From: Alloyangia mangrovi
GTDB lineage: Bacteria > Pseudomonadota > Alphaproteobacteria > Rhodobacterales > Rhodobacteraceae
Assembly (NCBI RefSeq): GCF_002300555.2
Contig: NZ_NTHN02000029.1
Coordinates: 1-64,000 of the forward strand
Length of the DNA: 64,000 bases
Direction: 5' to 3'
The translations under genes and the position numbers were made by a program. Below the pieces are notes generated by a model. The model did no database searches, was not told the origin of the DNA, and was given only the letters and a program-made list of their open reading frames with translations. Position 1 is the first letter of the stretch, and each line of letters starts with the position of its first letter. Of this stretch, positions 19,849 to 27,777 are shown piece by piece.

Positions 19849-19879
19849 AACCGCCGGTCCAGCAATGGTCCGGCGGTTC
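19849..19879. terminator. Bidirectional hairpin between quiC and nucleoside hydrolase
   Basis: AACCGCCGG (19849-19857) pairs perfectly with CCGGCGGTT (19871-19879). It lies between two convergent genes. The following sequence is only weakly T-rich on either strand. Confidence 0.65.
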
Positions 19880-19894
19880 TGCTTTGCGAAGGGT

Positions 19895-20797
19895 TCAGCC
19901 GCCGAAGCTCTCGATGAAGCGGCGCTTGATGTCGGCCCCGTCGCAGTTCAGCGCAACGCCGATGTCAGGGCGGCCGGTGGCGCGACGGGTGCGGCCGATC
20001 TCGGGCCCCTCCAGCACCACGTCCAGCGGCGTGTGCTCGAGCCCCACCAGTTCGGGCATGACGCAGGCCATCACCGCCAGAGGATCGTGCAGCCCGCAGC
20101 CCTCGGCACCAACGGTGCGGTAGAACTCGAGGTAGAAATGGCTCATCTCGCGCAGGAAGGCGCCGTGCTCGGGATCGCGCCGCTCCAGTTCCTCGAAGTC
20201 CTCGGCAGTGAGCAGCACTTCCATGGTCACGTCGAGCCCGATCATGCGGATATTCGCCCCGCTCTGCAGCACGATGTCGAGCGCATGCGGGTCGTGGTAG
20301 GTGTTGGCCTCGGCATAGGGGGTGATGTTGCCGCGCGCGTCGAGCGCCCCGCCCATGAAGACGATTTCGCGCAGGTTGGTGGCGAATTCGGGATCGAGCG
20401 CGATGGCGTCGGCGACATTGGTGATCGGCCCGATCGGGCAGAGCACCAGCTCGCCCTTGTGCTCGCGCGCCATGCGCACAAGGAACGCGGCGGCGCTTTC
20501 ATCGATCTTGCTGCCTTTCGGGCTCATCTCGGGCAGATGGCCGAAACCCTCGGGCCCGTGCACGTGGTGGCTCGGGGTGAAGGGCGGCAGCTGCATCGGC
20601 TTGCCCGCGCCCTCGGCCACCGGGATGTCGAGCCCGGCGCGCTCGACCAGGTAGAGCGCGTTGCGGGTGGCCTGCTTCACGGTGACATTGCCGAAGACGG
20701 TGGTCAGCCCCAGCAGCTCGATCTGCGGGTGCGCGGCGGCGTAGAGAATTGCCAGCGCGTCGTCGACCCCGGGGTCGGTATCGATGATGAGTTTCAT
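19895..20797 (-). CDS. Nucleoside hydrolase (IUNH family)
   Basis: Calcium-dependent enzyme of 300 residues that splits ribonucleosides into base and ribose in the cytoplasm. The N-terminal DTDPGVDDA (residues 6-14) is the metal-binding signature, and GLHDPLAV near residue 240 supplies the C-terminal Asp. The preferred nucleoside cannot be read from sequence. The ribosome site GAGG, 8 nt before the start, is also part of an inverted repeat (GCCTCGG with CCGAGGC, about 20801-20824), which could limit translation. A cuckoo-type RNA lies upstream on the same strand. The stand-alone position leaves regulation open. Confidence 0.94.
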   Translation of the reverse strand: MKLIIDTDPGVDDALAILYAAAHPQIELLGLTTVFGNVTVKQATRNALYLVERAGLDIPVAEGAGKPMQLPPFTPSHHVHGPEGFGHLPEMSPKGSKIDESAAAFLVRMAREHKGELVLCPIGPITNVADAIALDPEFATNLREIVFMGGALDARGNITPYAEANTYHDPHALDIVLQSGANIRMIGLDVTMEVLLTAEDFEELERRDPEHGAFLREMSHFYLEFYRTVGAEGCGLHDPLAVMACVMPELVGLEHTPLDVVLEGPEIGRTRRATGRPDIGVALNCDGADIKRRFIESFGG

Positions 20798-20929
20798 GTC
20801 TGCCTCGGTCTCGTACGGCCGAGGCGGCGCCCCGGCAGGATATCGGACAGGCTTACCCTTCCGCGGCGGACAAGGAAACCGCCGAGATGCAGAGGATCGG
20901 ATCAGTTATCGACTGACAGTGCAGACTGG

Positions 20930-21058
20930 GATCGGGGGCTGGGAGAAGGCGGGAGGTGCGGCGATCCCAGGGAGGAGGAGAGGGATCGCCGCCAATTTCC
21001 GGAACTCAGGGAGGAGGAGAGAGTTCCAGGAAACCCGTTGACGCATCGCTGCGTCGTG
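20930..21058 (-). ncRNA. Cuckoo/CcsR-type small RNA, copy 2
   Basis: On the minus strand the RNA would start near 21057. First comes GACGCA-GCGA-UGCGUC (21040-21055), a 6-bp hairpin with a GNRA loop. Hairpin 1 (21001-21027) has the stem GGAACUC/GAGUUCC, and hairpin 2 (20958-20992) has an 11-bp stem; both loops read CUCCUCCUCCC. Copy 1 shows the same order with different stem sequences that still pair (CGCG/CGCG against CGCA/UGCG, CGGGG against GGAACUC). Only the loops and the linker GGAAAUYGGCGGC stay fixed. A pyrimidine-rich tail (CACCUCCCGCCUUCUCCC) follows. The 3' end is not evident and may reach the nucleoside hydrolase mRNA. Confidence 0.78.
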
Positions 21059-21063
21059 AAGTG

Positions 21064-21092
21064 AAATTAGCCATTTTCACCGTCGCGAACAA
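21064..21092 (-). promoter_or_regulatory. Predicted promoter of cuckoo RNA copy 2
   Basis: TTGTTC (21087-21092) and TAATTT (21064-21069) on the minus strand lie 17 nt apart, exactly as in copy 1. The shared upstream block TGTGCATTGT overlaps the first hexamer. The spacers differ between the two copies, which suggests selection on the hexamers and spacing. Confidence 0.62.
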
Positions 21093-21253
21093 TGCACAGG
21101 ATTGCAGACCCGCTCTGAGCTGAGCGCATGGCGGGCCTGACGGCGCGCGCAATGAACAGCGATGCTCACCGAAGCGCTTCGGGTCCTTATTCGCGGCCGT
21201 TTCCGAATCTTCCAGCTGCTCGGCGTGGCAGGCGTATCTGCGACCGGAAATAA

Positions 21254-21272
21254 TTGCTCACGAAATGAGCAA
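21254..21272. promoter_or_regulatory. Perfect palindrome TTGCTCA-N5-TGAGCAA
   Basis: A 7-bp inverted repeat with a CGAAA spacer lies between the cuckoo RNA copy 2 promoter and the copy 3 RNA. It could be an operator or a small hairpin; no T run follows. No matching site was noticed elsewhere in the window. Confidence 0.4.
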
Positions 21273-21360
21273 CTGCCCCTGAGAACACTGCGACAAATGC
21301 GTCGGCACCGCCATTTTGCGAGGACGCCGCTTGCGTTGTCTGACAGCATATCTTGTAAGA

Positions 21361-21480
21361 AAAGTATCCGGCCGCCCCAACACCTCCCAAGGGGCGACCG
21401 GATCGCTGAAGATGGCTACTCCTCCCAAAGCGCCATCTTCCTGGTCGGCCTGCCGGACGTAGCATCCGGTTGGCCGACCC
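21361..21480 (+). ncRNA. Cuckoo-like small RNA, copy 3 (plus strand)
   Basis: Three successive hairpins lie on the plus strand. Hairpin A (21368-21401) has an 11-bp stem with one mismatch and loop AACACCUCCCAA. Hairpin B (21408-21440) has a perfect 9-bp stem GAAGAUGGC/GCCAUCUUC and loop UACUCCUCCCAAAGC. Hairpin C (21443-21479) has GGUCGGCC/GGCCGACC with an inner CCGGA/UCCGG stem and may act as the 3' end. Two adjacent loops with CCUCCC match the CcsR/cuckoo plan, although stems and spacing differ from copies 1 and 2. A weak promoter, TTGCGT-17-TGTAAG, ends near 21359. No coding frame with a ribosome site fits this stretch. Confidence 0.65.
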
Positions 21481-21685
21481 AAATTCCGTTGCCCACAACA
21501 CATGAAGATTCTGTAACTGTCCAGCGGATTTTTGCGCAGGTCTCTTGAACCGCGGGCTCCGCACTCCCATGGGCGCCGGTCGTGACGCCACCCTGCACTG
21601 GAAAAGCAAAAGGTTCAGAGGGGTTTGAAAGCGCCGGGCCGAGGCCTATACCAAGGGCGACAGACGCCACTAGGAGTGCAGGACC

Positions 21686-22411
21686 ATGGCCAACCCCACC
21701 GCTGCAATGCTGGTCATCGGGGATGAAATCCTCTCGGGCCGGACCCGTGATTCCAACATGCATTACCTCGCGCAAGCGTTCACCAAGCAGGGCATCGACC
21801 TGCGCGAGGCGCGCATGGTCTCGGATGAGAAAAAGGCGATCGTCGGCGCGGTGCAGGCGTTGAGCGCCGCCTACGACCATGTCTTCACCTCGGGCGGCAT
21901 CGGCCCGACTCATGACGACATCACCGCGGATGCTGTGGCCGCGGCGTTTGGCGCCTCCATCGGAGTGCGGCAGGACGCATATGACCTGCTCGCCGCGCAC
22001 TACCAGCGCCAGGGGGCCGAGTTCAACGAGGCCCGCCAGCGCATGGCCCGCATTCCCGAGGGCGCGACGCTGATCGACAACCCGGTCTCCATCGCCCCCG
22101 GCTTCACCATCGGCAACGTGCACGTGATGGCCGGGGTGCCCGCGGTCTTCGAGGCGATGGTTGCGAGCGTGCTGCCGACCCTGACCGGCGGCGCGCCGCT
22201 GCTGTCGCAGTCGCTCCGCATCCAGCGCGGCGAAGGCGAGATCGCCGGGCCGCTCTCGGCGCTGGCCGCCGAGTTCTCGGACCTCTCGATCGGCTCCTAC
22301 CCGTTCCAGAAAGACGGAGTCTACGGCGCGAACATCGTCATCCGCGGCTCCGAGGGCGCGCGGGTTGATGCGGCAATGACACGTCTCGCCGCGCTCTTTC
22401 CCGAGAGCTGA
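21686..22411 (+). CDS. CinA/MoaB-like molybdopterin-binding domain protein
   Basis: Stand-alone MoCF-binding-type domain of 241 residues, related to the N-terminal domain of CinA (COG1058). It opens with AAMLVIGDEILSGRTRDSN and contains the phosphate-binding stretch TSGGIGPTHDDIT (about 69-81). Full CinA has an extra C-terminal amidase domain that is missing here, which is common for this family. Proposed roles of relatives are in pyridine nucleotide or molybdopterin handling; no firm role can be given. AGGA lies before the start. Confidence 0.88.
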   Translation: MANPTAAMLVIGDEILSGRTRDSNMHYLAQAFTKQGIDLREARMVSDEKKAIVGAVQALSAAYDHVFTSGGIGPTHDDITADAVAAAFGASIGVRQDAYDLLAAHYQRQGAEFNEARQRMARIPEGATLIDNPVSIAPGFTIGNVHVMAGVPAVFEAMVASVLPTLTGGAPLLSQSLRIQRGEGEIAGPLSALAAEFSDLSIGSYPFQKDGVYGANIVIRGSEGARVDAAMTRLAALFPES

Positions 22412-22534
22412 GCCCCCGCCCCGCCGCAGCGATTGCCCTCAGGCACCGCTGCCGCCATAGATAGGGACAAAGACCGTAACCCGTTCCGGCCCGCGCGCGC
22501 CCTGCCCGCGCCGCGACCCCGGCAGAGTGCAAGA

Positions 22535-23260
22535 ATGACGCCTGACCTTCCCCGCCTTTACGCCACGCTCGACACCACCTGGCCTGCCGCTTCCACGGTG
22601 GCCGCCGGCCCCTGGCTGCTGCGCGAGGGCGGCGGCGGCGGAAAGCGGGTGTCCTGCATCACCGCCGAGGACGGCTGGAGCCCGGACGATCTGCAGGCCG
22701 CCGAGCAGGCGCAGCGAATGATGCGGCAGGAGCCGCTCTTCATGATCCGCGCCGGCGAGACGGCGCTCGACGTGGCGCTGGAGTCGCGCGGCTACGAGAT
22801 CATCGATCCGGTGAACCTCTGGGTCTGCAAGATCGGCCTGCTCACCGAGACGCCGCCACACCGGATGAGCGCCTTCGCCCTCTGGGAGCCGCTGGCGGTC
22901 ATGCGCGAAATCTGGGTGGCGGGCGGCATCGGCCCTGCCCGCGTCGGCGTGATGGAACGCGCCAGGGTGCCGAAGACCGCGCTCTTCGGACGGGTCTCGG
23001 ACAAGCCCGCGGGCGCGGGCTATTGTGCCATCCACGACGGCATCGCCATGGTTCACGCGCTCGAGGTCCTCGAGGCGCACCGCGGCAAGGGTGTTGGCAC
23101 CGCCATGATGCGCCGCGCCGCGGTCTGGGCCGAAAGCAGGGGCGCGCGCTACATGTCGCTGGCCTGCCTCACCGACAACGCCGCTGCGAACGGGCTCTAT
23201 GCTTCCCTCGGGATGGAGCTTGTGGGACAGTACCACTACCGCATCAAGCCCGGAACCTGA
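22535..23260 (+). CDS. GNAT-family N-acetyltransferase
   Basis: Protein of 241 residues with a C-terminal acetyl-CoA-binding motif, LEVLEAHRGKGVGTAMMRRAA, and the later LACLTDNAAANGLYASLGM stretch typical of GNAT enzymes. The acceptor is unknown. The start at 22535 gives the natural opening MTPDLPRLYATLD; upstream residues in the same frame are Arg/Pro-rich and probably not translated. The ribosome site is weak. It ends 4 nt before the next start, so the two genes are likely co-transcribed. Confidence 0.85.
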   Translation: MTPDLPRLYATLDTTWPAASTVAAGPWLLREGGGGGKRVSCITAEDGWSPDDLQAAEQAQRMMRQEPLFMIRAGETALDVALESRGYEIIDPVNLWVCKIGLLTETPPHRMSAFALWEPLAVMREIWVAGGIGPARVGVMERARVPKTALFGRVSDKPAGAGYCAIHDGIAMVHALEVLEAHRGKGVGTAMMRRAAVWAESRGARYMSLACLTDNAAANGLYASLGMELVGQYHYRIKPGT

Positions 23261-23264
23261 GCGC

Positions 23265-23834
23265 ATGACCAAGGACCTGCCCACAGCCCTCGACCTGCCG
23301 ATGGTCGTTCCGCTTCCCGAGCGGACACAGAAATATTTCGATGTCTGCGAGGAGAAGCTGGGTATGGTGCCGAACGTCCTGAGGGCCCATGCTTTCGACA
23401 TCGCCAAGCTCGATGCCTTCACCGGGCTCTACAACGAACTGATGCTTGCGGACTCGGGGCTGAGCAAGCTCGAGCGCGAGATGATCGCCGTGGTGGTCTC
23501 GTCGATCAACCGCTGCTTCTACTGTCTTACCGCGCATGGCGCCGCGGTGCGCGCGCTTTCGGGCGATCCGAAACTGGGCGAGATGCTGGTGATGAACTGG
23601 CGCGTCGCCGACCTTAACCACCGTCACAGGGCGATGTTGCATTTCGCCGAGAAGATGACCAAGAGCAGCGCCGAGATCGCCGAGTACGACCGCGAGGCGC
23701 TGCGCGACGCGGGCTTCTCCGAGCGCGACATCTGGGACATCGTCAACGTGGCGGCGTTCTTCAACATGACCAACCGGGTGGCCAGCGCCACCGACATGCG
23801 GCCGAATGACGACTACCACGCGCAGGCGCGCTGA
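23265..23834 (+). CDS. Peroxidase-related (AhpD-like) carboxymuconolactone decarboxylase family protein
   Basis: Protein of 189 residues with the AhpD-type redox motif CFYCLTAHG (Cys and Cys three residues apart, with the nearby His). AhpD-like proteins reduce peroxides or act as thiol relays. The length and N-terminal half (VPLPERTQKYFDVCEEKLGMVPNVLRA) match the peroxidase-related subfamily. The start at 23265 lies 4 nt after the upstream stop. Its end overlaps the ompA-like gene by 29 nt. Confidence 0.88.
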   Translation: MTKDLPTALDLPMVVPLPERTQKYFDVCEEKLGMVPNVLRAHAFDIAKLDAFTGLYNELMLADSGLSKLEREMIAVVVSSINRCFYCLTAHGAAVRALSGDPKLGEMLVMNWRVADLNHRHRAMLHFAEKMTKSSAEIAEYDREALRDAGFSERDIWDIVNVAAFFNMTNRVASATDMRPNDDYHAQAR

Positions 23835-24762
23835 GCGCCTTCTCCCCGGGGTGGTGCTGGCGCTCGTCGCCGCCCTGCCGGCGCAAGCCTTCGAGCTCGC
23901 CCTGCCCGGCTCGGCCAAGCTCGCCGAGGAGCGTATCACCGATCCCGGCAGCTACGCCGTGCCGGTGGCCCCCTGGACCGAGATGGAGGGGCTGCTCACC
24001 GACACCGTCGAGGGCCGCATCCAGCGGCAGGCCTGGCGGATCGAAGCTACGGGGCTCACCGTATTGCAGATCATGGCGCCGCTGCGCGCGCAGCTCGAGG
24101 AGGCCGGATGGGAAATCCTGCTCGATTGCGCCGCGCGCGCCTGTGGCGGCTTCGATTTCCGCTTCGCCACCGAGGTGATGCGCGGCCCGGCGATGTACGT
24201 TGACCTCAGCAGCTACCGCTACCTCTCGGCGCGCAGCCCCGAGGGCGCGTATCTGACCCTGCTGGTCAGCCGCAGCCCCGCCGCGGGCTTCGTGCAGGTG
24301 ATCCGGGCCAGCGTCGCGGCGCCTGCGGGCATCCCCTCGCCGGAAGCGGCCGGAGGCACTGAGCCGGTGATCGCCAGCAGCGCGCCGGATCTCATCCAGA
24401 CGCTCGAGGCGCAGGGCCATGCGGTACTGGGGGATCTGACCTTTGCCAGCGGCGCGGATGAGCTGGAGCCGGGCGACATCGCCTCGCTCGACGCGCTGGC
24501 CGACTACCTTGCCGCCGACCCGGCCCGGCGGGTGCTTTTTGTCGGGCACACCGATGCCACCGGCTCGGTCGCGGCCAACGTCGAGATCTCGCGCCGCCGC
24601 GCGCGGGCCGCGCGGAGTTACCTGCTGGAAAGGGGCGTGCCCGAAAGCCAGATGGAGGCGGATGGCGCGGGCTATCTCTCGCCCATCGCCAGCAACCTCA
24701 CCGATGCGGGCCGCGAGGAGAACCGCCGGGTCGAGGTCGTGTTGCTGCCCGCGGTGGAGTGA
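23806..24762 (+). CDS. OmpA-family protein with C-terminal peptidoglycan-binding domain
   Basis: Exported protein of 318 residues. A signal-like segment (LLPGVVLALVAALPAQAF) ends near residue 29. The C-terminal OmpA domain (about 205-315) has LTFASGADELEPGD and VGHTDATGSVAANVEISRRRARAA, the region that binds diaminopimelate in peptidoglycan. The middle part is not a classical beta-barrel and resembles the extra domain found in Rhodobacterales OmpA-like lipoprotein relatives. It overlaps the upstream gene end, suggesting coupling. A role in envelope anchoring is inferred. Confidence 0.9.
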   Translation: MTTTTRRRAERLLPGVVLALVAALPAQAFELALPGSAKLAEERITDPGSYAVPVAPWTEMEGLLTDTVEGRIQRQAWRIEATGLTVLQIMAPLRAQLEEAGWEILLDCAARACGGFDFRFATEVMRGPAMYVDLSSYRYLSARSPEGAYLTLLVSRSPAAGFVQVIRASVAAPAGIPSPEAAGGTEPVIASSAPDLIQTLEAQGHAVLGDLTFASGADELEPGDIASLDALADYLAADPARRVLFVGHTDATGSVAANVEISRRRARAARSYLLERGVPESQMEADGAGYLSPIASNLTDAGREENRRVEVVLLPAVE

Positions 24763-24792
24763 GCGCCGCGGTCGTCGCGGCGCAAATCTTGA

Positions 24793-25698
24793 TCAGGGGG
24801 CCAGATCGCCGGCGCGTCCGGCCAGCGGCGCGCCCTGCTCGCGCAGCGCGCTGTCGAGGTAGGACTCGAACTGCATCGCCAGCTCGCGCGCCGGACCACC
24901 GGTCTCGGTGCGCGACAGGATCACCCGGCGCGCGGAATCGTAGTCGGGCAGAATCCGGGTCAGACGACCGACGCTGAGGTCCCGCGCCACCACGAAATCG
25001 GGCAGGCAGGCGATCCCGAGCCCCGCGAGGCAAGCCTCGAGCACCGAGCGGGTGTCGGCCATCTCGATGCGCCGCTCGGCGGTCACCGGGGTGACCGCGC
25101 CGCGGCGATCGGTGAGCGTCCAGATCACGCCCTCCTGCTCGGCCGGCAGGTGCAGCAGCCGGTGACTTGCCAAATCGCTCGCGCTCTCGGGGCGGCCATG
25201 GGTGGCAAGATACAGCGAGGAGGCCACGACCACATGGGTGCTGACCGCGAGAGGCCGGCCGTCCATCGCCTCGCCGATCTCGGCGCTCAGTGTCAGATCG
25301 CACCCCTCGGAGCCCCCGGCTTCGAAGACCACCGAGCTGTCGGGGTGCGACGAGAGGAACCGGCCAAGCCGCGGCAGGATCATGTGCTCGACCAACTCGG
25401 CGGGCGCCGCGACACGCAGCGCCGCTGCCTGCGGCTCGGCCAGCGCACGGGCGCAGGTGTCGGCCCAGTCGGCCTCGGCCAGCAGCTGGCGGGTCCAGCG
25501 GTAGTAGTGGTTCCCCTCGGTGGTCGGACGCACCTGACGCGTGGTGCGTTCAAAGAGCTTGAGCCCGAGCCGGCGTTCCAGCGCCGCGACGTTCTTGGAA
25601 ACCGCCGCCTTGGACATGCCAAGCGCTTCCGCTGCTGCTGTGAAGCCGCCGTGGTCCATCACATGGGTGAAGGCGCGCAGCTCAGCAAACTTGTCCAT
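24793..25698 (-). CDS. LysR-family transcriptional regulator
   Basis: Regulator of 301 residues with an N-terminal winged helix-turn-helix (GGFTAAAEALGMSKAAVSKNVAALERRLGLKLFERTTR, about 17-50) and a C-terminal effector domain. The set resembles the CrgA/DmlR-like branch (MDKFAELRAFTHVMDHGGF). It is followed by no obvious partner on its own strand. The divergent tetR gene at 25827 shares the 128-bp gap. Target and inducer are unknown. GGAGAGA precedes the start. Confidence 0.92.
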   Translation of the reverse strand: MDKFAELRAFTHVMDHGGFTAAAEALGMSKAAVSKNVAALERRLGLKLFERTTRQVRPTTEGNHYYRWTRQLLAEADWADTCARALAEPQAAALRVAAPAELVEHMILPRLGRFLSSHPDSSVVFEAGGSEGCDLTLSAEIGEAMDGRPLAVSTHVVVASSLYLATHGRPESASDLASHRLLHLPAEQEGVIWTLTDRRGAVTPVTAERRIEMADTRSVLEACLAGLGIACLPDFVVARDLSVGRLTRILPDYDSARRVILSRTETGGPARELAMQFESYLDSALREQGAPLAGRAGDLAP

Positions 25699-25771
25699 TC
25701 ACGTCTCTCCAGATACCAAGGGCACTCGTGACCCGCCCGCGGCTTATGTCTCGTGGGCGACAGATTTTCAA

Positions 25772-25788
25772 CATTGTTAGTAACAATG
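25772..25788. promoter_or_regulatory. 17-bp palindrome CATTGTTA-G-TAACAATG
   Basis: Perfect 8+1+8 inverted repeat between the divergent lysR and tetR genes, 38 nt before the tetR start. Size and symmetry fit a TetR-type operator, so autoregulation by the adjacent TetR protein is a fair guess. Confidence 0.6.
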
Positions 25789-25826
25789 CCATAGACTTTC
25801 CTGTTTCGTGCCGTAATCTCGGGCAT

Positions 25827-26459
25827 ATGGACAGCCAAGCGACCCGCCGCCGTAGCCGTGACGAGAAGAGCGCCGCGACGCGCGCGCGACTGACCGCCGC
25901 TGCCCGCAGTCTCTTTGATGAGCACGGCTACCACAACGTTTCGGTCACGCAAATCGCCCGGATGGCCGGGGTGACACATGCGATGATCAACGTCTATTTC
26001 CATTCCAAGGCAGGTCTTCTGTACGCCCTGATCCGGGAAAACAATACATCCCAGATAGATACGCTGTCCGGGTCGGTCCCGATGCACGCCAGCTTCGAGG
26101 AAAAACTGCGCCATATCGTGACGGTTTACGTAGCGGGAGACCTCGAGGATCCGCGGCTTCTTGCTGTGATGCAGGCCTACTATTGGCAATGGCCTGCCGA
26201 AACCGAATGTGAAAACCGCCTACAATTAAGGCAGGCGCTCGCGCCGATCCTTCAGGCGCTGCGGGACTCGCCACAATTCACCCACCGGAGCGGTGAGGAA
26301 CTCGAGGAGGCGCTCGACGCCTTCTATGCGATCTACACCCATGGGTTGCGTCCGGCGGTCTACGAAGATGCCAGCGCAGCCCAGTGCATCGAGATGATTC
26401 TGCGCCGCAGCATGATGCTCTTCGACGGGCTCGCCCTGCCGGCCTCCCAGGTGACCTGA
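25827..26459 (+). CDS. TetR-family transcriptional regulator
   Basis: Regulator of 210 residues. The helix-turn-helix is VTQIARMAGVTHAMINVYFHSKAGLLYALI (about 40-69), and the C-terminal half resembles BetI-like or similar ligand-binding domains. The start at 25827 is supported by the family N-terminus after a basic stretch, but the ribosome site is poor. A perfect palindrome lies just upstream. The codon use (for example AAT ACA, AGA TAG in other frames) looks less GC-biased than that of its neighbours, a weak hint of a different history. Confidence 0.87.
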   Translation: MDSQATRRRSRDEKSAATRARLTAAARSLFDEHGYHNVSVTQIARMAGVTHAMINVYFHSKAGLLYALIRENNTSQIDTLSGSVPMHASFEEKLRHIVTVYVAGDLEDPRLLAVMQAYYWQWPAETECENRLQLRQALAPILQALRDSPQFTHRSGEELEEALDAFYAIYTHGLRPAVYEDASAAQCIEMILRRSMMLFDGLALPASQVT

Positions 26460-26489
26460 GACGTCTTTACCCTTCCCGCCCGGCCGACA

Positions 26490-26519
26490 AAAAAAACGCC
26501 CCGGTGACGAACCGGGGCG
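26490..26519 (-). terminator. Intrinsic terminator of the lysR gene at 26560
   Basis: CGCCCCGGT (26497-26505) and ACCGGGGCG (26511-26519) form a 9-bp stem. On the minus strand a run of eight T follows. It also sits after the convergent tetR stop. Confidence 0.9.
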
Positions 26520-26559
26520 CAGGTGGGCCGTTGATGATCTCAGCCCGAGGAAAACAAGG

Positions 26560-27465
26560 TCACCAGTCGTGCGGGCCCTTCTCTGCGAAGGCATGCACGA
26601 GGAAATCGATGAAGGCGCGGACCTTCGGCTGGGTAAAGCGGCCCGGCGGGTAGACGGCATAGATGCCCTGTGTTTCGACCGGCAGATCGGGGATCGCATC
26701 CTCGACCAGCCCCTGCTTCATCGCATCCGCGTAGAGGTAGGACGGCAGGTAGGCGATACCGAGCCCGGCGATGCAGGCGTTGAGCAGCGATTGCCCGTCG
26801 TTGACCGACAGCCAGCCCGCGGTGCGCACCTGCCGCTTCTCGCCCGAGGGCGCGGTCACCTTCCAGACGTTGCCCGAGGATTGGTTGGAATAATGCAGCA
26901 GCTTGTGCTCGTTCAGATCGTCGATCCGCTGCGGGCGCCCGAAGCGCTGGAAGTAGTTCGGCGAGGCGATCATGCGTTTGGTCGTGTCGGTCAGCTTGCG
27001 GGCACGGAGCGTGCTGTCCTCCAACTCCCCGATCCGCACCGCCATGTCGAAGCCTTCCGAGATCAGCTCGACGTAACGGTTGTTGAGCACCATGTTGACG
27101 GTGATGTCAGGGAACTCGGCGAGGAACTCGCCCAGCACCGGGCTAAGATGGTTCACGCCGAAATCCGTGGCGACAGAAATGCGAAGCAGCCCCGAGGGCG
27201 CGGATTGCATCGAGGTGACCAGCGCGTCGGCCTCTCCGGCGTCGTTCAGCACCCGCCGGGCACGGTCGTAATAGGCAAGGCCGATCTCGGTCGGTGACAC
27301 GCGGCGCGTCGTGCGGTTCAGCAGCCGTGCGCCGAGACGGGCCTCCAGCGAGGAGACATGTTTCGACACGGCCGATTTCGAAATCCCCATCTTCTTTGCC
27401 GCGTCGGTGAAACCACCCTGGTCCACCACGGTGGCAAAGGCCTCCATTTCGGTCAGCCGATCCAT
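26560..27465 (-). CDS. LysR-family transcriptional regulator
   Basis: Regulator of 301 residues with the winged helix-turn-helix GGFTDAAKKMGISKSAVSKHVSSLEARLGARLLNRTTR and a full effector domain ending in a short acidic tail. It belongs to the same branch as the LysR at 24793 and is clearly a paralogue. The start at 27465 was chosen because GAGGTGA lies 8 nt upstream; a longer reading to 27492 has no such site. It precedes a PfpI-type gene on the same strand, but a terminator lies between them. Confidence 0.92.
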   Translation of the reverse strand: MDRLTEMEAFATVVDQGGFTDAAKKMGISKSAVSKHVSSLEARLGARLLNRTTRRVSPTEIGLAYYDRARRVLNDAGEADALVTSMQSAPSGLLRISVATDFGVNHLSPVLGEFLAEFPDITVNMVLNNRYVELISEGFDMAVRIGELEDSTLRARKLTDTTKRMIASPNYFQRFGRPQRIDDLNEHKLLHYSNQSSGNVWKVTAPSGEKRQVRTAGWLSVNDGQSLLNACIAGLGIAYLPSYLYADAMKQGLVEDAIPDLPVETQGIYAVYPPGRFTQPKVRAFIDFLVHAFAEKGPHDW

Positions 27466-27777
27466 ACCCGTCACCTCGTAAACGTTCTTCACGATCCGGT
27501 ATCCCCCCGGATTGGGGCAGGACTTGGACAGAGCGGGGACAATATCGGGGTTTTACCGCGCACTGTACGTGACACCGAAACCGAGAGGTAAAATCTGCGG
27601 CAAGAGTGTTTCCGCCCCAGGAACGGCGGGACCGAGGTGCCCGCCCCGCCCTAGGATCCTGCACAATCGACATCAAATGGGAACAGAACGCCTTATTCTC
27701 CTTCGGTGCAGCGCATGTCACAAAAGACCGCGCCGGAAGCCCGGCGCGGCCAGTCTTCGCAAAGCCACCACGGAAGG
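27466..27777. other. Intergenic region upstream of lysR
   Basis: These 312 bp hold the lysR promoter and, at 27722-27750, the terminator of the PfpI-type gene. An inverted repeat TTTTACC (27551-27557) / GGTAAAA (27587-27593) could be part of a regulator site. No gene was seen. Confidence 0.45.
27722..27750 (-). terminator. Intrinsic terminator of the PfpI-family gene
   Basis: CCGCGCCGG (27728-27736) and CCGGCGCGG (27741-27749) form a 9-bp stem with a four-base loop. On the minus strand TCTTTTG follows. Confidence 0.85.

Noticed and set aside
21162-21548. Possible 128-codon protein over the copy 3 small RNA
   Set aside because: No ribosome site, no motif, and the region is explained better by three hairpins. 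A DUF1127-type protein, expected next to CcsR RNAs, was looked for and not found here.
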